From assembly GCA_016938655.1 (NCBI GenBank), contig JAFGUG010000045.1:62001-126000 (forward strand): 64,000 nt of DNA, in the 5' to 3' direction. Positions within the stretch are counted from its first letter, which is position 1. Each line of letters starts with the position of its first letter. The position numbers were made by a program, and so were the translations under genes. The notes beneath the pieces were generated by a model that did no database searches, was not told the origin of the DNA, and worked only from the letters and a program-made list of their open reading frames with translations. This DNA comes from Thiotrichales bacterium. GTDB taxonomy: Bacteria; Pseudomonadota; Gammaproteobacteria; Thiomicrospirales; Thiomicrospiraceae. Below are positions 46,731-56,429 of the stretch, piece after piece.

Positions 46731-48131
46731 TTAGCTTAACCAGCTGCTGGTTTCTGTTGGTGAGAACATCTTGGCAACTAAAGGCCCAAAACTGGGGTCT
46801 GACAAGAAAAGAATGACGTGATCTTCGGGTTCTATGGTTAAGGTTCGGTGTGAAATGTGCACCACCCCGTCGCGAATGATACAGCCAACCGTAATTTCAT
46901 CTGGCCATTTAATGTCACCAATTTCACGGCCAATAACCATGCTGGTTTCCATCGTGCCATGCGCAATTACTTCCATGGTTTCAGCAGCCCCTCGTCTTAA
47001 AGAGGCGGCCTGAACCGTGTCGCCTTGGCGCATATAGTGTAATAAATGACTGGTGGTGATTTGGTCGGCAGAGATGGCGATATCAATACTGTTGCGTTGA
47101 ATGAGCTCAATATAAGATTGATTATTCACCAAGGCAATCACGCGGTGCACGCCCAGTTTTTTGGCTAACATGCCCGAGATAATGTTGGCTTCATCGGAGT
47201 TGGTAACCGCCACAAACAGATCGATTTCATCGATATTTTCTTCGAGTAATAAATCTTTATCCGAGACGTCTCCGTGAATAATAATGGTTTTGTCTAAGGC
47301 TTCAGCCACTTCACGCGCCTGCTTGATATTGTGATCAATCAGCTTTACTTGGTGGGCGTTTTCTAAGGCTTGTGCTAATCGAAAGCCTACGTTACCCCCA
47401 CCGGCAATCATAATGTTTCGAGAAGGGCGTTGTTTTTGGCGGCGCAGGTCTTCCACAATCACCGGAATACTTTTCGGTTCGGCTAGAAAAAAGACTTCAT
47501 CCTCTGCGCGAATGGTAACTTCTCCGGTGGGCATGACCACTTCGTCTTTACGATAGAGTGCAACAATGCGGGTGGTGACGTTTTTTGGAAGGTAGTTTTT
47601 AATCTCTTTGATTTTCTTATCCGCGAGGATACTGCCCGGATAAGCGCGTACCGCAATCAAACGCACTTTACCGCCGGCAAAGTCAATGACTTGCAGCGCA
47701 CCTGGGTATTGAATCAATTGCAAAATGTAGTCGGTGACTAAGGCCTCTGGGCTAATCATGACATCAATCGGCAGGCTGTTGGCATTTTGTTCACGGTCGA
47801 ACAGTTCTGGGCGGTCAAGGTAAGAGCGGCTTCGAACACGGGCAATTTTAGTGCCCGTTTTATAGAGAATATGCGCAATTTGGCAGGCGAGAATATTCGT
47901 TTCATCATCTTGCGTGGCAGCAATCAGCATGTCGGCATCTTCTAAACCGGCCTGCTCTAGAATGTCTGGGTGTGAGGCGTGCCCACTGACCGTACGAATA
48001 TCCAAGCGATCTTGAAGGCGCTGTAAGTGCGCAGTGTCAAGGTCGACCACGGTGACATCATTGTTTTCATTGGCAAGTAACTCAGCCAGAGAAGAACCGA
48101 CTTGGCCGGCACCTAAAATCATGATATTCAT
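46731..48131 (-). CDS. trkA: Trk potassium uptake regulatory protein TrkA
   Basis: Cytoplasmic NAD(H)/ATP-sensing ring protein gating TrkH. Two tandem RCK units are visible: IMILGAGQVGSSLAELLA at residue 3 and IMIAGGGNVGFRLAQALE near residue 235, each followed by a TrkA-C domain. Length 466 is typical. Upstream of trkH; starts 75 bp after ntrX. Confidence 0.96.
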   Translation of the reverse strand: MNIMILGAGQVGSSLAELLANENNDVTVVDLDTAHLQRLQDRLDIRTVSGHASHPDILEQAGLEDADMLIAATQDDETNILACQIAHILYKTGTKIARVRSRSYLDRPELFDREQNANSLPIDVMISPEALVTDYILQLIQYPGALQVIDFAGGKVRLIAVRAYPGSILADKKIKEIKNYLPKNVTTRIVALYRKDEVVMPTGEVTIRAEDEVFFLAEPKSIPVIVEDLRRQKQRPSRNIMIAGGGNVGFRLAQALENAHQVKLIDHNIKQAREVAEALDKTIIIHGDVSDKDLLLEENIDEIDLFVAVTNSDEANIISGMLAKKLGVHRVIALVNNQSYIELIQRNSIDIAISADQITTSHLLHYMRQGDTVQAASLRRGAAETMEVIAHGTMETSMVIGREIGDIKWPDEITVGCIIRDGVVHISHRTLTIEPEDHVILFLSDPSFGPLVAKMFSPTETSSWLS

Positions 48132-48206
48132 AGTTTGAAAAGGCTTCTTTTATTTTTTTGTAAATAATAAAGTGTCATTTTACGCTAAAAAAAACGTTTA
48201 AAAGGG

Positions 48207-49556
48207 TTAAACCGGGTTTTTCGGGTCGATGTCTAAGGTTTTGAGTTTGCGATACAGGTTGGTTCGGTCGACACCAGAGCGTTTGGCTGTTTCCGATACA
48301 TTGCCTCCGGTCTCTCTTAACAGTTGGCTTAAATAGGCTTTTTCATATTGGTCTTTAGCCTGTTTTAAGTTGATTGAGGTGTCAACGCCGGTATTGCTGG
48401 TTTCAGTGTGCGTGGGTTGCACCAGAGCCGATTTTACTTCACTGTCGGTGATGTCGCCGGTGCCTAAAATCAGTAGCTTTTGGATCAGGTTTTCCAGTTC
48501 GCGTAAATTACCTGGCCAGCTGTATTGGCGTAAAATGTTTTGAGCTGAAACACTGAAATGGCGGTAGTTCAAACCGTCGTGAGAAACCAGGTGGTTGATG
48601 AAGTATTCAATGAGCTCCGGAATATCTTCACTGTGTTGGCGTAAAGCGGGGATCTGAATCGGCATCACTTGCAGGCGTTGTAACAGGTCATCCCGGAATT
48701 GTCCGCTGTGCGCAAGCTCTTCTAAACTGTGTTTACTGAGGACAATTATACGAATGTCTAATTGAACGGTATTTTGAATGGTCTGGCACTCAAAGCACTG
48801 CTTGTTGAGCAAGTTGGCTAATATCTTTTGGCTCAATTCGTTTAGGTTATTGGCGTTGGTTAAGACTAAGGTGCCACCATCAATGGCCCGCAGTTGGGTC
48901 AGTAAATCTTGATTTTCGTTTACAAGGGAATTTTCAGCCAAGGTATTAAAATCGTTGGCGTACAAAACCAGCAGGCCTGCCTCTTTTCGGTCACTGGTTT
49001 TGTGCAGGGCTTTGGCAAAGTGTTTTTTACCACTGCCTGTTTCACCGGTGACCAGAATGGGCATGCTGTATTTGGCAAGGCGCTCAATGGTTTCACGCAG
49101 GGCCATAATTAATTTACTTTTACCAATCGGCAATATCTGTTCGGGCAAGGTCTGTTTAAGTTGGCGATTCTCTTGATTCAGGCGCGTATGCTGTAAGGCG
49201 CGTTCTGCAATGACAATCAGTTTTGCCAAAGAGAGGGGTTTTTCTAGAAAATCGTAAGCGCCGAGTTTGGTGGCTTCAATGGCGGTTTCAATGGTGCCAT
49301 GTCCAGACATCATGACAATACTAGTTTGCTGTAGGATAGGGTCGGTTTGCATCTCTTTAAGCAATGAAATACCGTCAATATCAGGCATCCACACGTCTAA
49401 AAATATAACTTCCGGGACTTGGGTGCGCCAGGCCTCTTTGGCTTGTGTGCCATTGGCAGCCGTGGAGGTAATATAGCCCTCCTCATCAAAAATTTCTTGC
49501 ATCAAGCTTCGGATGTCTTTTTCATCATCCACGATTAAGATTTTGCCTGGTTTCAT
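48207..49556 (-). CDS. ntrX: NtrX-like response regulator with degenerate AAA+ domain
   Basis: Response regulator partner of the overlapping NtrY kinase. The receiver domain (residues 1-120) has the acidic pair DDEKD and the phospho-acceptor in FLDVWMPDIDG. The central AAA+ domain keeps a Walker A (GETGSGKKHFAKALH) but Walker B reads GGTLVLTNANNL in place of GGTLFLDEI, so the Asp-Glu pair is absent, and the GAFTGA loop that contacts sigma-54 is missing, with the segment about 20 residues shorter than usual. RDDLLQRLQVMPIQIPALRQ remains. The C-terminus is a Fis-type helix-turn-helix (SGVDRTNLYRKLKTL). It probably regulates without sigma-54 or ATP hydrolysis. A palindrome copy at 48970 encodes EAGLLVLY. 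Confidence 0.9.
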   Translation of the reverse strand: MKPGKILIVDDEKDIRSLMQEIFDEEGYITSTAANGTQAKEAWRTQVPEVIFLDVWMPDIDGISLLKEMQTDPILQQTSIVMMSGHGTIETAIEATKLGAYDFLEKPLSLAKLIVIAERALQHTRLNQENRQLKQTLPEQILPIGKSKLIMALRETIERLAKYSMPILVTGETGSGKKHFAKALHKTSDRKEAGLLVLYANDFNTLAENSLVNENQDLLTQLRAIDGGTLVLTNANNLNELSQKILANLLNKQCFECQTIQNTVQLDIRIIVLSKHSLEELAHSGQFRDDLLQRLQVMPIQIPALRQHSEDIPELIEYFINHLVSHDGLNYRHFSVSAQNILRQYSWPGNLRELENLIQKLLILGTGDITDSEVKSALVQPTHTETSNTGVDTSINLKQAKDQYEKAYLSQLLRETGGNVSETAKRSGVDRTNLYRKLKTLDIDPKNPV

Positions 49557-51742
49557 GCGTTCTCGGTGCTCAAAATAATAGGAATTTCAATTATAAAACA
49601 GGTTCCGCCCTCTGGGGGCGACTCAAGGCGAATTTGTCCGCTGTGCTCTTCAACAATTTTGCGCACAATGGCCAACCCTAAGCCGCTGCCTTTTGGTTTG
49701 TCGGTGGCGTAGGGTTCAAAAATCCAGTTTTGCGCGTCTTCGCCAATACCCGGGCCATTATCACAGAGGGTAATAACGAGTTCCGAACGATCTTTTGAGC
49801 ACTCGGTGGTGACAATTATCCGTGCTTTTTCGGTGTCCTCTGAGGCTTCAATGGCGTTTTTAATGAGGTTGTGGAACAGCTGACGAAGACGGGAAGCATC
49901 CGCCATGATGCTCGGGCAGGTTTCATCTAATTGGTGTTTAATAGACCAATTGGATTCGCGACTTTGATACATCAAGACAATGTCTTCAATGAGGGTGTTA
50001 ATGTTGAGTTTTCGGGTTTGTACTTCTGGTGTGTTGGCGTAATCTGAGAAGGCTTCAACCAAGGATTGCATGGCACTGACTTGGTCAGTAATGGTGCTGG
50101 TTAAGCGCGCCAGTAGTGCTTGATCCTCACTGTCTAATTTGGCAGAGAGTTTGTAGTTTAAACGCTCGGCAGACAACTGAATTGGGGTAAGGGGGTTTTT
50201 AATTTCGTGCGCTAAACGTCTGGCCACATCGCTCCAAGCGGCATTGAGTTGGGCTTGTACCAGAGCGGTAATGTCATCAATTACGATAACAAATCCGCCA
50301 ATCTTTTGATCAATGCTGGGTAGGGTTGAACCGTGTAAAAAGAGGATTTTTTGTCCCTCTTTGCAGGTGAATTTATATTGCAAATTCCAGTTGGCGTCGT
50401 TGCGTTCAAACAGCGGTTGAATTTGCTCGAATAAGTTTTGCAAGTGACGATTCTCTTCATGCTCAATGATATCGATAAATTTACGGCTGATGTGATGACT
50501 CAGTTGGGTATTGAGAATGGTCGCAGCCGCATCATTACTGGTACGTAACCGTTTATTCATATCAAAGGTTAACACCCCGGTTGAGAGGTTTTGAATAATC
50601 GCTTGCAGGTAGAGTTTTTGTACTTCGGTCTGTTGATGCCCAAATTTAATGTCGTTTCGTGCTTGGGCAATTTTTTGAATCATATCGTTAAACGACTGAA
50701 TTAAGATGCCAAAATCATCATCACGATCGACGGGCATTTTAATGCTGTAATCGCCACGGGATACGGCGGCTGTTCCGCGTGCTAAGGTGCGAATGGGGCG
50801 GGTTAAATTTTGCACCACTTGCACGGTAAAAAGCAAAGTCGTGACTAAGGTAAGCAACAAAACCATCGATAAAATAAGCGTAAAACTCGCGGTTAGTGGA
50901 CCTTTTAAATAGGAGAGTTCTTTGTATTGTCCAGCCGCCACTTTAACCGATTCGGACAGTTCAGTCATACCGGTTGGAATGTCAAAAATAACCTGTAGCG
51001 CAAAATTACCGCTGAGCTGAAGGTCGGAAAACGGGATGATCACGCGAATAAACTCTTGTGGCTGTGTGGTGCCCGGTATGGATTCAATGGCGGCGTAGGT
51101 TTTCTTCTGGCGAATTTGTTGGAACAGGTTGTCGCCTGGCGGCGATGGCAAAATATCTAAGTCGTTTAAACTGCTGAAGGCAATTAACTGTTGGTTAGAG
51201 TGATAGAGCGCGACCTCTTGTGCATTGAGTTTAGCGCGAATCGTGCTAACCCCGACAAATGGCGAGGATGCCAGCAGAGAGCTGTTGTCTTTGGCTACCG
51301 TGAGGGTTAAGTTTAGACTGTCGATGGTTTTGTTATCGAGCGTTGAACGAACTAAGGTGGTGGCGTTTTGCAGGGCCACTTCGGTTTTTACATCAAACCA
51401 TTGATGAATGCCTTGCTGAATAAAAATTAAGGCAAAGTAGAAAATGGTGGCAACTGGCAGACCTAATAACAGGGTAAAAACAGCGGTAATGCGGACGGTG
51501 ATTTTGGCACCGGGTACCCGGTGCACGTAGCGTTTACGCAGTTTGAAAATGGTGCGTGCCAGCATGAACAGCAAGCCCAACGTGCCAATAAGCGTAAAAA
51601 TCAACAGACTGGAATAAGCATCGGCAAATTCAGAGGCGTTTTGCAGAATCTGGCTCATCATAATCAGCGCAATCAGCAAGGTGCTTGAGAGCAAGGCTAA
51701 CCAGCCGTATTGTCGAATGTTTTTTAAGCGTGTTGTCTTCAT
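49553..51742 (-). CDS. ntrY: NtrY-like sensor histidine kinase
   Basis: Membrane histidine kinase of 729 residues. It has about three N-terminal helices, a long periplasmic region (residues about 120-275), another helix, a HAMP domain (VQNLTRPIRTLARGTAAVSRG), a PAS region, the H-box ARRLAHEIKNPLTPIQLSAE near residue 500, N-box NLIKNAIEAS and G-box DNGPGIGED. The ATG at 51742 follows AAGAG and overlaps the stop of the DUF4390 gene (ATGA). It is coupled to ntrX by a second overlap. Confidence 0.94.
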   Translation of the reverse strand: MKTTRLKNIRQYGWLALLSSTLLIALIMMSQILQNASEFADAYSSLLIFTLIGTLGLLFMLARTIFKLRKRYVHRVPGAKITVRITAVFTLLLGLPVATIFYFALIFIQQGIHQWFDVKTEVALQNATTLVRSTLDNKTIDSLNLTLTVAKDNSSLLASSPFVGVSTIRAKLNAQEVALYHSNQQLIAFSSLNDLDILPSPPGDNLFQQIRQKKTYAAIESIPGTTQPQEFIRVIIPFSDLQLSGNFALQVIFDIPTGMTELSESVKVAAGQYKELSYLKGPLTASFTLILSMVLLLTLVTTLLFTVQVVQNLTRPIRTLARGTAAVSRGDYSIKMPVDRDDDFGILIQSFNDMIQKIAQARNDIKFGHQQTEVQKLYLQAIIQNLSTGVLTFDMNKRLRTSNDAAATILNTQLSHHISRKFIDIIEHEENRHLQNLFEQIQPLFERNDANWNLQYKFTCKEGQKILFLHGSTLPSIDQKIGGFVIVIDDITALVQAQLNAAWSDVARRLAHEIKNPLTPIQLSAERLNYKLSAKLDSEDQALLARLTSTITDQVSAMQSLVEAFSDYANTPEVQTRKLNINTLIEDIVLMYQSRESNWSIKHQLDETCPSIMADASRLRQLFHNLIKNAIEASEDTEKARIIVTTECSKDRSELVITLCDNGPGIGEDAQNWIFEPYATDKPKGSGLGLAIVRKIVEEHSGQIRLESPPEGGTCFIIEIPIILSTENA

Positions 51743-52389
51743 AACCAACTCTTGGGCGTGTAAATGCGGGTTTCAAACCAGCCACTGTTTAAATTCCAAT
51801 CGGAATCCAGTAACGAATTTAACACGAGCGGCGCAGGCAAGCGCCAACGATTTAAGTTTATGTTGAGCTTGAGGGTATATTTTTGGGCTGGGTGCAACTC
51901 AGAGAGCCCTAAAATCGGAAAGGCCGATAGGGTTCCGAGGGTTTTAAGGGCTTCATCCAGTGAGCTAAAGCTCTGAACTTTGTTGTTGCGTTCATTCACT
52001 AAGGTGTAACGACCACTAAAGTCCGAGTAGTGCAGTTGTGTGTTGTAGGACACATGCATGCGCTCTCGTCGATACTTAATGCCAGCGAATCGCTGGTGCT
52101 CTTGAAATACGATCTCCGTTTTAAAAGTTAAGGTTATCTCATTGTAAATGGCTTCAATGACCGCTTTAGGCAGATGAAATTGAACTTGAGAGTCAAACAG
52201 GAGCTGTTGATCTTCTTGATAGTCGGTCATCTGAATAATACGAATTTGATCAGATGCGAAGGTAAATGCGCTTTGAAAAGTGAGCAGGCCTGCTAACAAT
52301 AGGCGTAAAACTTGGGTGTTGAGTTGTGTAAAAAGCCGACACACCGAATTAAAGCAGGCTTGGATAAATCGAGTTTTAGCCAGCCCCAT
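51739..52389 (-). CDS. DUF4390 exported protein
   Basis: Periplasmic protein of about 216 residues often found between rsmB and ntrY in gammaproteobacteria. The signal sequence LLLAGLLTFQSAFTFASDQ, then a beta-rich domain with LLFDSQVQFHLPKAVIEAI and RERMHVSYNTQLHYSDFSGRY, matches that family. The ATG at 52389 lies 4 bp beyond the rsmB stop; the open frame extends upstream into rsmB but has no better start. A perfect palindrome (52283-52294) encodes LLAGLL in the signal peptide. Function unknown; a role as an envelope input to NtrYX is a guess from context. Confidence 0.86.
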   Translation of the reverse strand: MGLAKTRFIQACFNSVCRLFTQLNTQVLRLLLAGLLTFQSAFTFASDQIRIIQMTDYQEDQQLLFDSQVQFHLPKAVIEAIYNEITLTFKTEIVFQEHQRFAGIKYRRERMHVSYNTQLHYSDFSGRYTLVNERNNKVQSFSSLDEALKTLGTLSAFPILGLSELHPAQKYTLKLNINLNRWRLPAPLVLNSLLDSDWNLNSGWFETRIYTPKSWL

Positions 52390-52393
52390 TTGA

Positions 52394-53719
52394 TTACAAC
52401 TCTTTTTCGAGTAAGCAGTAGAAGAAGCCATCCATGCCATTGCTGCCCGGCAATATTTGACGACCAGGCGTGGTTGCAAACGTCACTCCCCAGTCGGCTT
52501 CGATGGGGATCACTTTGGCGGTGGGTTCCGATTCAATAAAGTGTTGCATCTGCAAGGTGTTCTCTTGTGGCAACACAGAGCAGGTGGCATATAACAAGCG
52601 ACCACCAGGCTTTAGGGTCGGCCATAAGGCTTGAAGAATGGCATTTTGTGTTTCCACCAATTGTTCAATGTCTTCTAAAGTACGGTGCCACTTTATGTCG
52701 GGATGACGGCGGATAATGCCGGTCGCAGAGCAGGGGGCATCGAGTAAGATTTTGTCGAATAGTTCTCCATTCCACCAGTCTGCCGGTTGTGAGGCGTCCC
52801 CAACCGCATACTCCGCCTCTAAATCCAAGCGATAGAGGTTTTCTGCCAAACGGTCTAACCGCTCAGGTTCTTTTTCAAGCGCGAAGACCTTGGCCTCGTT
52901 ATTTGACATTTCAAGCAGGTGAGAGGTTTTACCACCCGGTGCCGCACACGCGTCTAAGATGGATTCGCCGGCTTGAGGTTTTAAAATTAACGCGGCTTGT
53001 TGTGCGGCGGGGTCTTGAACGCTAAACCCCCCCTCTTCGTAAGTGGGTAACTTAGCAATATCGGTACTTTTGGTGAGCACAATTGCTTGCGGTGTATTAG
53101 GGTGGGCAATCGCTTCAACTTCGGCGTTTGCCAATTTTTCGAGTAGATCGTCGCGGGTTTGCTGAAGGGTATTGACTCTCAGCGTTAACGAGGCCTGCTC
53201 ATTATTGGCTTGTAACATCGCTTGCCAATGCTCTGGATAAGCGGTGCGCAGTTGTTTAACAATCCACTGAGGGTGCGAAAACTTATAGGCAGGTTTTAAG
53301 TCGACTTCGGCACAAATGGCCTCTTTTTCACGTAAAAAACGACGTAAAACGCCATTTAATAAGGCTTTTGCCCACGGTTTTTTAAGCGATTTGGTGACGC
53401 TCACCGTTTCAGAAACTGCGGCGTGTTCCGGGGTGTCCATATATAAAATTTGGTATAAACCGAGCAGAATCAGTTGATTAACGTCTTCGTCTTTCTCTTT
53501 CATTGGTTTTTTGAGCAGATGCGTACGAATCGCTTCTAAACGGTCTTGCCAGCGCAAAGTACCGAGCACCAAGTTTTGGGTAAAATTACGTTCACGACGG
53601 TCGCTAAACTGCGCCAACCCTTCTGGAAGGCTTTGGCTTAACGAACGGCCATGCTCAATAACCGTTAGGCAAATTTTAAGCGCCACAAAACGGCTGTTGA
53701 TGGCTCTGGGTTCAGACAT
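52394..53719 (-). CDS. rsmB: 16S rRNA (cytosine-967-C5)-methyltransferase
   Basis: Methylates C967 of 16S rRNA. An N-terminal NusB-like RNA-binding domain (residues 1-140) precedes the Rossmann methyltransferase domain with DACAAPGGKTSHLLEM near residue 248, LDAPCSATGIIRRHPD near residue 317 and YATCSVLPQENTLQM near residue 370, which hold the two catalytic cysteines. Length 441 fits. Its start overlaps the fmt stop by one base. Confidence 0.96.
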   Translation of the reverse strand: MSEPRAINSRFVALKICLTVIEHGRSLSQSLPEGLAQFSDRRERNFTQNLVLGTLRWQDRLEAIRTHLLKKPMKEKDEDVNQLILLGLYQILYMDTPEHAAVSETVSVTKSLKKPWAKALLNGVLRRFLREKEAICAEVDLKPAYKFSHPQWIVKQLRTAYPEHWQAMLQANNEQASLTLRVNTLQQTRDDLLEKLANAEVEAIAHPNTPQAIVLTKSTDIAKLPTYEEGGFSVQDPAAQQAALILKPQAGESILDACAAPGGKTSHLLEMSNNEAKVFALEKEPERLDRLAENLYRLDLEAEYAVGDASQPADWWNGELFDKILLDAPCSATGIIRRHPDIKWHRTLEDIEQLVETQNAILQALWPTLKPGGRLLYATCSVLPQENTLQMQHFIESEPTAKVIPIEADWGVTFATTPGRQILPGSNGMDGFFYCLLEKEL

Positions 53720-54666
53720 TAAAATTGGTGTCCTTCAAGCTTTCTGGATTGGGCAAAGTCGTAAGCGGCCATTGGTTTTTTTCCGGCAGGCTGTACTTGC
53801 GTTAGCCAAATAGAGTCACTGCCCGTAGTGATTAACATACCTTGCTTGCTAACGTTTAACACCAGGCCTGCTGATTTTTCAGAAGATTGGTTTTCAGGTT
53901 CTTGGGCAATATGGGCTTTTAAAATGCGCAGTGGTTGATCTTGATAAGTTGTAAAGGCGACTGGCCATGGGTTAAACGCTTGAATTTTACGCACAATGGT
54001 GTGTGCGGGTTGTGACCAGTTAATCTCTGCTTCGGCCTTGTGCATTTTTTCAGCGTAGGTGACTAAGCTTTCATCTTGTTTTTCAGGGATAAGCTGGTTG
54101 GTTTGCAGTTGCGCTAGGGTTTCTATAAGCGCCTCGCACCCCAACATGCTCAAGCGGTCGTGCAATGTTTGCGCAGTGTCGTCTGTTTGAATGGGAGTGG
54201 TTTTTTTAATCAGCATGTCACCGGTATCTAACCCAATATCCATCTGCATAATGGTCACGCCCGTTTCAGCATCGCCGGATTCAATGGCGCGCTGAATCGG
54301 GGCAGCACCACGCCAACGCGGCAGTAACGAGGCGTGAATGTTTAAACAGCCAAATTTAGGCATGTCCAGTACCACTTTTGGCAAAATCAGACCGTACGCG
54401 ACCACAATCATTAGGTCGGAATTCAATGCAGCTAACTCGTTTTGAGCGGTTTCATCACGCAGCGTTTCAGGTTGATAAACCGGAATATTGTGTTCAAGTG
54501 CTAAGTTTTTTACTGGGGTTGCGGTAAGTTTGCGGCCGCGACCAGCAGGGCGGTCGGGTTGGGTGTAAACCGCAATCACGTTGTGCTCAGAATTTAGTAG
54601 GGCTTGCAAGGGGGCCACTGAAAATTCGGGCGTACCAGCAAAAATGATGTTTAAAGGTTGGGTCAT
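53719..54666 (-). CDS. fmt: Methionyl-tRNA formyltransferase
   Basis: Formylates initiator Met-tRNA. IIFAGTPEFSVAPLQALL at the start, the catalytic SLLPRWRGAAPIQRAIESGD with Asn-His-Asp residues (CLNIHASLLP, GVTIMQMDIGLDTGDML) and the C-terminal RNA-binding domain are present. The ATG at 54666 is chosen over an upstream in-frame GTG since it begins at the conserved MTQPLNIIF (315 residues). It is between def and rsmB. A palindrome core at 53863 encodes SAGLVLN. Confidence 0.97.
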   Translation of the reverse strand: MTQPLNIIFAGTPEFSVAPLQALLNSEHNVIAVYTQPDRPAGRGRKLTATPVKNLALEHNIPVYQPETLRDETAQNELAALNSDLMIVVAYGLILPKVVLDMPKFGCLNIHASLLPRWRGAAPIQRAIESGDAETGVTIMQMDIGLDTGDMLIKKTTPIQTDDTAQTLHDRLSMLGCEALIETLAQLQTNQLIPEKQDESLVTYAEKMHKAEAEINWSQPAHTIVRKIQAFNPWPVAFTTYQDQPLRILKAHIAQEPENQSSEKSAGLVLNVSKQGMLITTGSDSIWLTQVQPAGKKPMAAYDFAQSRKLEGHQF

Positions 54667-54713
54667 TAGGGTCTCTTTGGTGTGCAATTTACAAGGGCGA
54701 TTAAAGATCGACG

Positions 54714-55220
54714 TTACGATTGCTCTTCGTTCATCAGTTTACGAAATTGCTGCAAAGCGCGAGTGCGTTTTAAACCGGATAGGTGGTCAATAAACATTTT
54801 GCCATTTAGGTGGTCAATTTCATGTTGCAAGCAAACAGCCAGCAAATCGTGGGCTTCAATCTCCACCATTTTGCCATCGCGATTCATGCCTTTGACGATA
54901 ATGTCGCTTGGACGGTTCACTTTACCGTAGATGCCGGGCAGTGATAAACAGCCCTCTTCCCAAGTGATTTTGCCGGCTGTGCGAATGATTTCAGGGTTGA
55001 TGAGAGCAATAGGTTGGTCTTTGCTCTCTGAAACATCCACCACAATAATGCGTTCTTGCACCGCAATTTGTGGTGCCGCCAAGCCAATACCGGGCGCGTC
55101 ATACATGGTGTAGAACATATCATCAATGAGCTTGTCTATTTGGTCGGTCATCTCTTTGACCGGTTTGCAGACTTCTCTAAGGCCTTGCTCTGGGTAGAGA
55201 ACGATATCGAGTTTTTCCAT
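54714..55220 (-). CDS. def: Peptide deformylase
   Basis: Iron metalloenzyme removing the formyl group from nascent proteins. The three motifs are GIGLAAPQIAV near residue 44, EEGCLSLPG with the metal Cys near residue 90, and CLQHEIDHLNGKMF with HExxH near residue 132. Length 168. It is the first gene of def-fmt-rsmB and is divergent from dprA with only 49 bp between starts. Confidence 0.97.
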   Translation of the reverse strand: MEKLDIVLYPEQGLREVCKPVKEMTDQIDKLIDDMFYTMYDAPGIGLAAPQIAVQERIIVVDVSESKDQPIALINPEIIRTAGKITWEEGCLSLPGIYGKVNRPSDIIVKGMNRDGKMVEIEAHDLLAVCLQHEIDHLNGKMFIDHLSGLKRTRALQQFRKLMNEEQS

Positions 55221-55269
55221 AGCGTTATTTATACTTAATTCTGTTGTAATTCCTTTATTATATCGAACT

Positions 55270-56403
55270 ATGTCAAGTTTTTCTGATTTACCCAGCCTAT
55301 TGCCATTTCATTTGGCCTATTTTTCTGCAGAGCAATTGCGGAATGTGTTTCAGCACTTTGGGTCTCTAAAGCAGGCGTTGCAAGCCAGTCAAGGTGAACT
55401 GCGAGCGAGTGGCTTAGTTAAAGACAAGCAAATAGACGCCTTGTTTGCTGCCGATTTAACGCAACGGGTTGACGAAGCTTTAGCGTGGGCAGAGCAAGAA
55501 AACCAAAGTTTATTGGGTTTGGGAGCGATGGGTTTTCCTGAGCAGTTAAATGAGATTAGCGATGCACCGATTTTACTTTATGTGAAAGGGTCGGTCTCAC
55601 TGCTCAGCGATCCACAACTCGCCATTGTGGGGAGCCGCCATGCCTCAAAGCTGGGTACGAGTTCAGCGAAAGACTTTGCGCATTATTTGTCTGATCAAGG
55701 CTTGGGCATTACCAGTGGATTAGCCTTGGGAATCGACACGGCGGCGCATCAAGGTGGCTTGTTGGGAATCGGCAAAACCATTGCGGTGGTGGCGACCGGA
55801 TTAGATCGAATTTATCCAGCACGTAATAAAGAGCTGGGGCATGAGATAGTAGAGCAGGGTGCAATGGTCTCAGAGTTTCCATTAGGCACCAAACCGTTAG
55901 CGCATCACTTTCCCAAGCGTAATCGAATTATCAGTGGTTTGAGTGTCGGTACTTTGGTGGTAGAAGCGGCTTTAAAAAGTGGCTCCTTAATTACCGCACG
56001 CATGGCTTTAGAGCAGGGGCGTGAGGTGTTTGCAATTCCGGGTTCGATTAATAATCCGCAGGCCAAAGGGTGTCATCAACTGATTAAACAAGGTGCAAAA
56101 TTAGTGGAGTCTGGGCAAGATGTTTTAGAAGAGTTAGTCGGTCTGATTGAGCTCACTAAAACCAAGCCGATGAATCAGCAAGATTGGCTGCAAGAGACCG
56201 AGCGTGGCTCGAATGCGTCGCCCTCTTCAACCGTGGAAGCTAGCCGTATTTTAAACTACCTTGCTTACGAGCCGATGGGGTTAGACGAGTTAGTGGTCCT
56301 CTCTAAAATGCCAGTATCGGATATTTTAAGTCAGATGATGTTATTGGAGTTATCGGGCGAGGTAGAGGCGATGTCGGCTGGCCGTTGGCGCCGAATTAAG
56401 TAA
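55270..56403 (+). CDS. dprA: DNA processing protein DprA (Smf)
   Basis: Loads RecA on single-stranded DNA taken up during transformation. The Rossmann DprA domain is marked by LAIVGSRHASKLGT near residue 117, ITSGLALGIDTAAHQGGL near residue 154, FPKRNRIISGLS and EAALKSGSLITARMAL. A C-terminal winged-helix-like domain (LAYEPMGLDELVVLSKM) follows. Length 377 is normal. Together with comF it suggests competence, though no type IV pilus or comEA/comEC gene is in this window. Confidence 0.95.
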   Translation: MSSFSDLPSLLPFHLAYFSAEQLRNVFQHFGSLKQALQASQGELRASGLVKDKQIDALFAADLTQRVDEALAWAEQENQSLLGLGAMGFPEQLNEISDAPILLYVKGSVSLLSDPQLAIVGSRHASKLGTSSAKDFAHYLSDQGLGITSGLALGIDTAAHQGGLLGIGKTIAVVATGLDRIYPARNKELGHEIVEQGAMVSEFPLGTKPLAHHFPKRNRIISGLSVGTLVVEAALKSGSLITARMALEQGREVFAIPGSINNPQAKGCHQLIKQGAKLVESGQDVLEELVGLIELTKTKPMNQQDWLQETERGSNASPSSTVEASRILNYLAYEPMGLDELVVLSKMPVSDILSQMMLLELSGEVEAMSAGRWRRIK

Positions 56404-56429
56404 AGAGTATTCGGGGTTCGGCGGACGTT

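Noticed and set aside
48207-49556. Frameshift as the reason for the odd AAA+ domain of the NtrX-like protein
   Set aside because: The frame is continuous from receiver to helix-turn-helix and the flanking AAA+ segments are in register, which points to real divergence.
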